Assembly: GCA_017506865.1 (NCBI GenBank) | Contig: JAFCMP010000003.1 | Span: 496,001 to 560,000, forward strand | DNA length: 64,000 nucleotides | Direction: 5' to 3' | Origin: Tribonema minus | Taxonomy: Eukaryota > Sar > Xanthophyceae > Tribonematales > Tribonemataceae | Part shown: positions 23,920 to 35,600 of the stretch, piece by piece | Layout: each line of letters begins with the position of its first letter | Numbering within the stretch: position 1 is the stretch's first letter | Notes under the pieces: generated by a model | Told to the model about the DNA's origin: nothing | The model's database searches: none | The model's input: the letters and a program-made list of their open reading frames with translations, nothing else | Made by a program: the position numbers and the translations under genes

Positions 23920-24811
23920 AGCCAGAGGCGCTTGACAAGAGCGCGCTTGCAGACGCTGTTGCCACGGGGCTTCAGATTGCGGATGATGTAGAGCCGGACC
24001 TGCAACAGTCGCTGCAGGGCACGCAGCGCACACAAGCATTTGCCTGCATCAGCGATCCTGGTCATGGCGCCACATGCACTACATCGGCGCACATTCCTCA
24101 ACGCTCGAGCCAATATACCCGCAACGGCTGCCATGGCAGTGCGTTTGATGGAATGCCTTAAGGCAGCTGGCCTTTAGTGCTCCTCAAGTTTGAAGCGGAG
24201 CAGCAGATGGCATACTGCGCCTGTGCAGAAAATTGCCAGGCGGCAGTTTGCACCCCTCTCTCGAGCACTGCGCGTCAAGACACATGACACAGTTGTGCAC
24301 TACAGTGCCAAGCGGGCTGCGCAGCGCATCCTGCGGCACCGCAGCACCGCGGCGGCCCTCAAGACGGCGCTGGTCGACGAGGACTACACACCACTATTGG
24401 CGATTATAGGGGGGATTGCAGAATGGACATTGTGCTGCCTGCCGACGCCTTTCCGGTCACAAACTACGGCGTCGTGTTGCATCAGCACCGCTCATGGTGG
24501 ACGTCATCTAGGCAGCTGCTTTGAGGCTAAGGCGTAGTCGCGGGCGGCACAGACTGCGGCAGACCCCGAGCAGTGCTGCCTTGACCAAGAGGCCATCAAT
24601 GGCCCACTAATCTACAGTATGATGGTCACTTTTATCAGGACTGCCATCAAGTTGCCACTTAGTGTTCAAAGTTTTGGCAGCATCGGGGCACATTGCAGGC
24701 CCTGGGGCGGAAACTGCTGCAGGCCGTTGCGTCGGAATACCCGAGAAGCCTGAGGCTGAAGGTGCCTGGAGTAGCCAGCCCTCTACTGATAGCTTTGAAT
24801 GGCATAGAACA
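23920..24811 (+). CDS. Exon-like fragments of an unknown gene
   Basis: Four plus-strand segments have protein-like composition: about 23920-24050 (PEALDKSALADAVATGLQIA), about 24280-24405 (VVHYSAKRAAQRILRH then LKTALVDEDYTPLLAIIG), about 24545-24605 (AADPEQCCLDQEAING), and 24699-24811 (ALGRKLLQAVASEYPRSLRL then PLLIALNGIEQ, with a GTG donor). The helical, Leu/Ala-rich character would fit an alpha-solenoid (HEAT/ARM-like) protein. The segments are in different frames and I could not place every splice site. The Gln/Ala-rich region just upstream may hold earlier exons. No family recognised. Confidence 0.35.
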
Positions 24812-25154
24812 GGTGTGCAAATGCTCAGCTCTCCCATCAGCGCTCTACATGGCGTACTCTATGCGTGTGATGATACACACAGCGGAGTCCGGAGGGGGGC
24901 GGACGAGGATGTATACTATGGTGGAGGGGGAGACGCCATGAGTCAGCAATCTGGATGTCGTTCAGAAGCTCGTCAATGCACATTGAGACACGTGTCACAA
25001 GATATGCATATGCATGTAGATTATGGTAGCAAACTTGACATCAACTTCTGAGAGCTTTTCTGCGCCCTACTAATAAGCGAAAAGTTGAAACAAATAATAC
25101 ACGCACATTGGCAACCGTAACTCTGACCTTGAAGTTACCCTTACCCTAAAGTGG

Positions 25155-25260
25155 CAGTGAGCCCAGCAGAGGAGCCTCAGGTTTAGGGCTAACCTAGGCA
25201 TTAGGGCCAAGCGAAGGCTAACCCTAACCTGCAGGCATTAAGAGTCAAGTTAGGGTTACG
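25155..25260. repeat. Degenerate telomere-like repeats
   Basis: Several TTAGGG/CTAACC words in both orientations, interrupted by unrelated bases, immediately left of copy B of the duplicated flank. Confidence 0.6.
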
Positions 25261-25324
25261 ATCCGTCGGTGTAGGTTTATCATGATAATTATAAATCACA
25301 AAGGGTGATTGATGGCCTACTAGT

Positions 25325-25961
25325 AGCGCCGTAGCAATCAGGGTACATCTCATCATCATGGCTTCCTCTCAGGCGGTGTGGGGAGCTTAGTGGTGGGGTT
25401 GACTGCTACGGTGGGGGTGGTGTCGAGGGCTGTGCTGAACGGCAGACTGTGATGGCTACGATTGATTTGTGCTGCCGCATATATTGCGCGGAACAAGCTT
25501 GTTTTTTTATTGTGCCCAATCAAAGTTCTTCGTGTGCGCGCGCCGCGCGTTTCGACCGTCGGAGAGCTGGCTTTGGAAGACACGTCATTTCGCAGCCGAG
25601 GTCATTCCACACACCCTGTCTGGTTTGAGGGGCAGGTCATCCAGAAAATCCACGGAGGCTGTTGATGGGGTTATTTTTGTGACCACTGCATTTTTTGGCC
25701 ATTGCAACAGCCATGAACTCAGCTGTGTTGACAAAACTGGTGTAGACAAAGTGGAGCACCACATGGCATGCAGCCTGAAGCCAGGGGTCTCTGGCTGTTC
25801 CGGACCAACATTTTGCTTGCATGTTTGGTTGACACTGCATTCAGGAGGCACTTCTGCACATCGCCAATGGGGCTCAACTGACAACTGTGCATGTCGGCTT
25901 GACACCGCAATGAGCAGCTTCTGCCTCATGCGCCAACGACTCAAGTGGCAGATGTGCACCA
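25325..25961 (+). repeat. Duplicated promoter/5' flank, copy B (orphan)
   Basis: Direct copy of 22113-22726. It still carries the ATG and the first dozen codons of the APS-repeat gene on the minus strand, after which homology stops at about 25325, so it is a promoter plus start without its gene. A small insertion near 25708-25728 distinguishes it. Telomere-like words flank its left end. Confidence 0.9.
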
Positions 25962-26685
25962 CCGCTGATCGATTCATGTTGAATTTGGGCTGTGAAGGCA
26001 TGGTGCGCTAATGTGTATTTCAAGGATGTAATCGCGCACAGAGTAAGTCGTCACCAGGCTGCTTCAAGTGCTTTTGACCTGGCAGGACTGGACTGCCAGC
26101 TGTCAGCCTGCATGCTCTCATGTAAGATAGAAGTACTCCTTTACAAAGCAATGCATGCTGTTGTTGGAATATGGACCTCACTCATAAGCTAGTGTCTGAG
26201 TCGGTATCAGCACTCATCAGCTGCATGTTACGTGATGACGTACTTGCAACTACATGTTGAGAATGGCCATCACATTACGGTTACATTTATCTTGATGTGC
26301 TTGCATGCTGTTCGTTTTCTGGTCTGGCGTGGTGCCTGCAGGCTGCCTGCGGCAGATCTACCTTTGTCACCCTCTGCACTGCGTGTGCGTTTATTCAACC
26401 TGTAACAATTGATGCACACATTTGCGATTCAGTATTCAGAGCTGAACCTGATGTATATTTGGCATCCAGATGTTGTAGAGTAAACGTTCATGATGCATCT
26501 CAGCAGCAAGAAGCAGCACCTTGAAATGACACACAGTCACTGACACTGCAAAAAAAATTGCAATTATCAGCCCATACATTTTGGCTTTGCCTGTGCGCGT
26601 CCTCGCAGACGATCCCAGCAAGAAATCAGACCCATGCAGTCTATCCCCAGGCAGCTCTGGTGGCCTTACCACCATGCCCCCTTCT

Positions 26686-29600
26686 TTATTCTGCGGCCTG
26701 GTCCTGAGCACTGCCTTGTGTCGCCTGCATGCTTTCAGGGGGAGGGGGTCGATTGTGGTAGCGCCACTCCAGAATGGACTTGTCGTTGCCGCCGACGGTG
26801 ATGAGGTATCTGTCCCCGCAGGTGAAGCGGACGTTCATCACGTGAGCGCCTGTTCAGCAGGCAAGGAGTGGGTAGGGGACAAGGTTAGCAGGGCAGCCAC
26901 AGGGGTTATTCACACAGCAAACCATGTGAACATGGGGATCAGAAGGGGATGAGGGGTTACCAGGGTAGCTACGGAGGGTCACTATACAGCAAATCACATG
27001 ATTCATCACGTAAACATCAGACAGCGACATTTTCACTTTTGCAAGTGTGGCCTGTTCTGTAAGGCTACAGAGCCCGCAATAAATTGTGTGCGTGTATTGC
27101 GTGAAGGGGGGATGAGACCCGGGTTGGGGGTTATCTGGCTGGCTTGGGTATGTATGCAGCAAGCCATTTCAACACCAGACATGGTCACCAGTAAAGTCTC
27201 GGCCTGTTGCCGCTGCCATGCACGTGATAGGTTAAGTGCATCGAATCAATAGCGCCGCAGAGCTGCGAATACCACAGTGGACATGATTGGGAAGCTCGTG
27301 CCACATTTGTTTGTTGCAGCAGCTGCTATCACAGCCTTCAATAGGTGAGCCGCTAGTGACATCATAGGCCACACACTACGCATATTCCCTAACTTGAGAC
27401 TTTGGGAAATGCCATGATGTGGTCCTCCTCACGAATGTCATGGCTGCTGTGTATAGCAGGCTCAACTGTATGTTATGTCCCTACCTCTCCGCCACTTCTT
27501 GTCACCCCCACCATCGCTTTGAAGCGCGACTCTCTCACTTTCATTAGCAGCCGATTGCTGTCAATTCCCAATCTGACCCAACCAATGCAACCCGACCAAT
27601 GCAATCATCCTCAACGTTAAGACAACACTAGAGTACTTCATACATAACCGCATTAGGGGTGAACAGTTTCACTCACTGTGGCCATGGTAGCGCCGTTTTG
27701 GGGCCCCTGCCGTGATGCACGGGCAGTTGAAGAGGGAGACGCCGCCGAAGTCATCCGCCGTGGCGACGACGCGCTGATCACTGCTGCGCTGCAGTGCGTT
27801 GATATCGGTGCCATCGGAGTTTGGGGGCCTACAGGGGGCAGATCAGAGATAGCGTTAGAGCGTTGCTATGCTCAAAGTCAAATACTTCAAGTACAATTGT
27901 AATGTGAGGTCCACTGGTCTGAACTTATGGGGGAAAGCATTATCGGTTACTGGTGCGAGTGACTTGGGCAGAGTGCACTGAGTATCTGCTTGCGCATACG
28001 TATACAGTGTCGCTTTAAACATAATGCCATTGTAGCTTTGCTGCATGAGCTGAACGCTCAGCTTAATGTCCATAGAGCTTCAACACCGCCACACTTCAAG
28101 GGCCGAGCGACGCTGACGCCGACATGTGGCCGACCGCTGACGGGCCGTTCACATCAACGACTCGGAGACGCATGAAAACCCCCAGCAACTCACCTTCTGA
28201 TAGGTACATCATGCATGATTTTTGAAGTGTACGATACTGACCCTTACCCTTCTATAGCACAAAGCGAGTCACTACATAGACCTGGCCTTATCCCCTGTGC
28301 GTATATGCCTGGTGGAAGCATCGCACCGGCCTCGTTTGACGATGAGATAAGCAGGCATGTACTTGGACCTAAACGGCTCGCTCATCTTGCTGCCGCAGCA
28401 GCGTCGCTGACAGGGTGCCCTCGTGTTAGGGTTAGATGCACATTGCTCAGCGGCCGCCGCCAGGTCAAGGGCTTCAGCCAGTGAATGAAGCTCTGTGGCG
28501 AGGCTACTACCACCACAAACAATTGCGCTAGCCATAGTTTAATAGTGGACTTCCAGAATCCAACAGTTACAACTGATGGCATCGGTCAACCAAATCCTGT
28601 GAACCACACCAGCATTTGACATAGATTCATCACATCAGTGAATCACATGGATGAAAATGCATCTGCACATGTGTACACTTGCCACATGGCCACAACCGGA
28701 ATGCCTAGCGTACATGAGCCAATGCATCGTCCCACGCCTGTCGCACAAATAAATCATAACGATGAATCATATCGATGAACCACATCAACCCACAACACGA
28801 TGATCACGCTCGCTCACCAAATGGCCATGACGGGGAACCCCAGCGTACAGGTATAGGTTGCCCAGTGCCCGTCCCCCTCGATGTTGTCGCGCGAAGAGCG
28901 CAGGGCTTTGCCCGTCGCTGCATCCCAGTAGAGCAGCTCGTTGGCGCCGCATGTGCTCTGAATGACACGACTGTCTGTGGACCAGCTGCGGTGCGCAACC
29001 AGGGTTAGGGTTGTGTTACGGTTAGGGCTCTTCAGCAGGCAGATAGGCTCAACGCGTTCTCGCGCTGCTTGCATCGTTGCTGCGCGCACGAAGTGTGCTT
29101 GTGTGGCGCGACTGTCCGTGGACCAACAGCAGCGCGCAACCAGGGTTAGCATTAGGGTCAGGGTTAGGGTGAGGGTCAGGGCAGTCCAGAGAGGCACATG
29201 GGTTCAGCGAGTGCTTGCGGCACCTGCGCCGTATAGGTATCCTTGATGTGGACGTTGCTAGTTAGGGTTAGGGTTAGGGTTAGGGTGAGGGCAGCTGAGA
29301 GTGCGCGTCTGCATGTCTCAACGAGGAACCACCGCACACCAAACGCGGCATTCTGCTCGAACCTAGAGCAGCCCGCACTTTGTCAGTACTGTACCATGTA
29401 CACAGAGTGAGGGGCTTAAGCAGCAGGTGTGTGTGGCAACCTTTCGTCTTTACGCAGGATGTGACACTGAAAAAGGTTCATTGAAAACAAGACCAGCAGT
29501 GCCTATGTTCCTGTCGAACCCCCTGGCCTGCCTGCGTAGGGAGGACTCACGCATGCCTGCAAAGTACCCAACAAAAGCAGCCCATCGTTGTGGAAGCCAC

Positions 29601-32600
29601 ACCCATCATGTGGACAGCAATCATCGTCTTGTAGATTATCGAGAGCCTTATTAGGTCGCACCTCAGATCAGAGGGATGCTGGCGCTGCGCGCACCTGGTT
29701 GGCAAGTTTAAGTTGACAAGTTCAAGTTGGCAGCCTCACTTTGGGCCCTCAGCTGCGACTATTGGCCATGCGTACATCACTTTCCGGGCTAAGCACGCGA
29801 TCTCATCAATGCAAGGCTGCGCACACGACCTTGTCAATGCAAGTGCACTACGCAACAGACAGCACAATGATCACGCCGCGACGCAGAGGAACATACCATC
29901 AGGATAACTTCAAGGGTGTCAAGTCGCTTCCTCGGCGTGCCACAGTGCGCGACGCACCTCGTGGCCATCCCAACGCTCGCTGCAGCAACAACTGATGGTC
30001 ATCATCAAGTACACACATGCCTACATGATACCCGTATAAAGTCTACCACTGATCAATGGCACACCGAAATACTTCGAGCCTGGAGAGGCACTCACTCAAT
30101 GCCCACACCTCACTCATACCTACATACAATTCTAAAGTCACTAATCAATAGACACCGAAAATACATTAGGCCTAAAGAGGCACTCACTCTATGTGCGTGA
30201 CGTAGCTCGTATGGCCGCGGCAGCGCGCGGTGCGCTTGCAGCGCAGCCCCCCTGCCCCCTCGTTCTCGAGCGCGTAGATGTCTATGAAGTTGTCGTGACT
30301 GGCGGCGGCAAGTGACTTGCCGTCCGGTGAGAACTTCAAGTCGTCAATGTCCTCCTGCAATGTCAAAAGAACATCAGCAAAATGAACAAGAAGTTGTTCA
30401 TTAGGTGCCGTCGGTGACGGCTTGATGCCGTCCATATGCTCCTGAAACGTAGAGGGACAAACGATCTCAAACTGGGTGGCATGACTGCCCCTATTGAACA
30501 CGTTGATGCCACTGCCATTGCGGCATCATGCACCGAATGTTGCCAGCCCCAAACCTACAATAGAAGCGGTGTTCTGACATGTCATTGAGCTGACTTAGAG
30601 CACGTGTAGCGACTCACTTTGCAGCACCTCAACGCGGCCACGCGCCGCAACGTATCAGCGTCGTACATGGCTACTCGAAACCCTACGTCTTCACCTTGCC
30701 CCAGCAAAACTGTACTGCCAAGCAGTCTGCTACGTGTGCTGGATATAGAATGTATAGTGACTCACTTCGCAGTGCCTCCACGCGGCCACGCGCCGCAGCG
30801 TAGCGGCGCTGTGCACCGCTAACCTTAAACCCTACCTCTAGACCTTACCCCAGCAGTGCTGTACTTCTCTGACATGAGCTTACATACATCATAGCAAAAC
30901 GACTCACTTCGCAGTGCCTCCATGGAGCCACACGCCGCAGCGTATCAGCGCTGTACACGGCCAACCCTAAACCCTACTTCTTCACCTTACCCCACTTCTA
31001 ACCCTTACCCCAGCAGTGCTGTACTTCCCAAGCATTCTGACATGTTCATACATCATAGGCTGATTCATAGCACAGCGACTCACTTCGCAGTGCCTCCAAG
31101 CAGCCACGCGCCGCAGCGTATCAGCGCCGTACACGGCAATCGCGCCGCGCCTCAAGCCGGCGGCCAGCCAGCGGCCATCTGGCGACCACGCCAGCGAGCG
31201 GCCGCCGCGCGGCAGCAGCGCTCGACCAACGGGGTCTGCGTAGCCGACTGCCCAGATGCAGAGCTGACCGTCCTCCGCTGCGGTGGCGTAGGTGGTTTCT
31301 CGTGATGGGTGGGTGGCTAGGGCCTGCGGAGAAGCGTGCGCGCATAGCTAGGGTTAGGGTTGGGGGTAGGAATAGGAAGGGTAGCCAGCGTAGGGTTAGG
31401 GCTTGGGTAGGGGTGGGGCCAGCGTGTCAGGTATTGGTCATGGGGCAGATGTTGCCTCGATTGCTGTGTCCGTATTTGTATTTGTCTGCGCAGCCTTTCT
31501 GCCGCGGAGCCGTTGCGGCAAGCGGTGGCGTACGCAAGTCGTGAAAAGCATATGAGGTTTGCTTGTGAGCACAATGAGGTTCGCTTGCGATGTGCTATAA
31601 AGAGATTTGCTGCTGTGATGCAGCGTCTATGTGAGACCGGTTCTTGAGCGGAGTTGTAGGCTGACCTCACCGCAAAACAGTGACACTCCTTCGATTTGTC
31701 ACATTCCTCCGCACCTGACCAGGGGCGAGGGTTTGCTGATAATGTAGGGCTACTACTAGCCGTCGTTGACTTGAGGTTAGCCAACCTCAAGTGTCGATCA
31801 CGCAACAGCGCGCTCACGACAACGAGCAGCCCTTCAGCCCATCTGCCATGGCGCAAGCGCAAGCGCGGAGCACTGCCACGATGCGGCACGCAGCTGAGCA
31901 CTGCCACAACACGCGATCGCTGCCACAGTCGAGTGCTGCCGCACCTGCGCGCGCTGCCGAGCACTGCCACAGCGCGACCGTCGAGCGCTGCCGCACCTGC
32001 GCGCGCTGCTGAGCTCTGCCGCAACGTGACCACCACGCCGCAAACTGTTTTCTCGGCTGTTGTGTGCTTCGCTACAACGTCAACAACGCAGTTGACGAAA
32101 GATTGTGTACATGTGTACAATTACACAGGCGGGGCAACCACTGTGGGCTAGGATTGAACTGTATGAGCGCTGCCGTACCTGCACGCTGCCGTAGTGCCCG
32201 CTGGTGACCAAAAACCCCTCGCCATACCCCCTGCCACAGCGCTCAAACCCCCATATTTCCCTCTTGTCGGTACCCACAAACAGTGTCCCACACTCATCGA
32301 CTGCCAGGTCTATTGCGCGTGCACGGCTGCCACTCTGGTCCTGCCTAGCGCCCGTTTTCAGGCCAGCGGGGGCGGGATCTTCGGTGGCAGTGCTCGGCTT
32401 GGGGCGACTGGCAAGAGCGGGGCCGCCGCGGAGCAGCGCTGCGGCGCGCCAGGCCTGAACAAGGGGATTTGAGGGTTAAGGTGAGTAGGGTAGCAACTCT
32501 CAAGGCACGGTTGTGTGGTGTTTCCGTCCAAAGAAGATTAATCAGGGTTAGGGTTACAGCTGTAGTATGCAAATGTGTCGCCCTCGGCATTGAATTTTGT

Positions 32601-35600
32601 GAGACGACAGATGCTAAGCTGTACAACAGCTGATGATGCACACAATACATACCCATCCATGCGTGCTGCCCACCCGTTAAACTCTATCCGCGACACACCC
32701 AGGATCAGAACATGTGTCGCGTATGGCTTGTTGAGATCAAATGCTGCATGCATGCGCTAATAAATGGTATATGTATACTAAAATATGATGCTGAGCTGCA
32801 CATCAATTCTGAGATGAGGGCGGGGATGAGTTGTGGGGAGTTGGGTGTTGATGGCAACGGTGACTGAGAACTGTACCCTCCGTGTCCTACTTTGATTCGT
32901 TCTGCAGGTCAGCTACACATTGATCCTCTCTGTGTACTACGCTTGTACTCTTTGTGATGCAACCGAGTTCATCGCTGGACTCCTGGTACCTGACTGGGGT
33001 CTGCAGATGCGGTTCCACTTCGCCCCCCCAAAGGCCCCCCTTGAACTCCCCGCGAACCAGTTTTGCCACCGCTCGCAAACAGCGTTGCCTTCGCCTCCTG
33101 AGTGGTCAAGGGTACGGTTAGAGGTAGGTTTGTGTTATGCTTGCAGTTTCGACTCAAGGATGCAGTTGACAAAACGGCACAAGTTAGTAACTGCCAAAGG
33201 CCGACTGGATCATGTTGCTGGGGGTTATAACCCTATATGTAAGGGCCACTGAGGTTGCGGTTAAACCTGGCACTAAGGGGGGTTAGGGAGTCCATGCCCT
33301 CTACAAAGGCTTGCCATAGTCGCTGATGCAACCCTGAAAGGAGTACCTACTTATTGTGCAACCCCCCCCCCTCCCCCCCCCATGTAGTACTAGTGACTTT
33401 CGCAACGCCATGCGCGCACGTGTCGGTGATGTACGCTACCCATTGCGCGCATCAGACCAAAGTCACTAGTCAACCATCACGACACATGACAGCAGCAGCG
33501 CTCAGAGCAAGGCCGCGACATCACAGGCTGCAGCAGTGCTCGGTGCGATTGCCGCATGCATGCGTCATTGGCGTTTTAGAACCACCCCAAGCATATGCTC
33601 CGCACTGCACCAGAAGGGTCAGGAATCTGCCGTCAGGACCAGCACTGCCTGAGCACTGATGCTCTGTACTGTGCACTGTACAGCTGTACCATTGTACAGA
33701 GCCAGTGAACTGTAACGCACTTGGCTTTGTCGCGCCCCCTGAAAGAGACATCTTCAGCTGCTGCTCGTCTTGGAATCGTCCACGTTAGAGCCTTGCTCAC
33801 TACGCGAGCGATGGGCAATACGAATTATCTCGAAGTCCATCTACATACACAACATGTGAAAACGATACAGGGTGTATCTGGGCATAAAAAGTTATGTACA
33901 CCGCTTCACTGTATTATTACATCGCGCCGGCCTGCGCTCCGTCCTTCAAGTCTGGAAGGACGCTGGCACAAGTGCTCGTCACAGTCAATTTCAGGTGCTC
34001 GGACAAATGTGCTGCTGGTGATGATTCTGCCACTTCATCACTATATGTTTACAGACGCCAGCACCGTCAACACCACCAGCAGCGTCATTGACCCATCATG
34101 TCAATCACAGCACTCATGCGTGCGTCGCACCTTGTGCCCCAACAAGTTCCCATCCTCACTGCGGACCGCAGCATCAGCGGGCAGCAGCACTGAGCACTGC
34201 TGCACCCTGTCAGCAGCGCTCCACACGCGCACCGCGCCGTCGTCGCCCGCGGTCGCAAAGGCGGCGGCGGCGGCGACGGCGATGCCATTCACTGCGCCGG
34301 AGTGCGCTGAGAAGGCCCACGTCGCCCTGCCGCCCACCATGCAGTACACCTGCGAGGGGGTTAAAGTTGAAGTGGCGTGTGAAGTATTAAAGTTTGCACG
34401 GCACAAGTTGAGAGGTTTTCACAACAACACTTTGAAGCGCTGTAAAGGATAAGGCTACAGGGGGTACCTCGTGTGTGCGTGATGTACGTTGCCAGTCTCC
34501 ATTGACGGTGCGCTTACTAGGAGGGTTAGGGTTAGCAAAAGTGCGCTCAAGAACCTGGCCTTTAAGACAGAAAGTCGCCCACAATGCTCTGAACCCTCCT
34601 GGCCCTAACACTTACTTTTGCCCATTCTCTTTCGCAATGAGAAAGCCTCATGGCGCGGCGCACACGCACAGTGCCTCATATACCTACCTAGCCCTCACTA
34701 TAAACTTATACCTGACCATTCTTTGCGAAGGCCCCATGGGCATTGGCGCAGCGCACACACCCACACTTTGTTTACTATAACCCTAACCCCAACTGATTTC
34801 TTAACCCTATTTTTATATCCATACACAGTCTTCACCCTACATACAGTCTGCCAATTCTCTGCGCTGACGAGGAGCCATCACCAGCCCTGGCCCTAACAAA
34901 ACCGGAATTTTAAACCTGCCCGTTCTCTACCCCGTAGAGAACGCCTCCGCTGACCCTAACGCCTAACCCTAACCTAACCCTACGCTGGAGCAGCATGGAT
35001 ACACAGCATTTTACATACATGCCTGCTCCAACTGTACCGCAAACCCAACAAACATGCCCGCCCATTCTCTATCCCGTTGAAGGTGCCTCTGCTGCGCTGG
35101 CGCAGCGTGAACACACAGCACCTTGTATACATACCTGCCCCAGATCTGCCGCAGACTCAACACATATACCTGGCCCATGCTCCGCCCATATGAGGAAGCC
35201 TTCGGCGCAGCGCACACGTACACAGATCCTGACACAAACACTTGCCCAGATCCCAACTCAACCTAAGTACTTCTAGACGCGTACCTGCCCGTTCTCTGCG
35301 CCGATGAGGAAGCCCCCGCGGGGCGCTGGCGCAAGGCACACGCACAGTGCCTGGCGCGGCGCCGTGGCACTGCCATATGTGCCAGACTACAAGCGTACAG
35401 CAATCAAACACGGAGGGTCAACTTCAGTGCCACTTTGAATGAAAGCACACGCACAGCGCCTGGCGCGGCGCCGTGGCACTGTTGTGTACGTGCCGGACTG
35501 CAAGCGTACAGCAATCAAATGTGGGGAGTCAACTTCAATGTCAACTTCAACTTCATGTGGTTTCCAAGGTCAGGTAGTTGCGCATGCCACAAAGCGGCAG

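Noticed and set aside
32969-33172. Possible extra EML exon coding a GGKTG segment
   Set aside because: Phases of the exons on either side already join (34131 to 32454), and adding it would break the frame.
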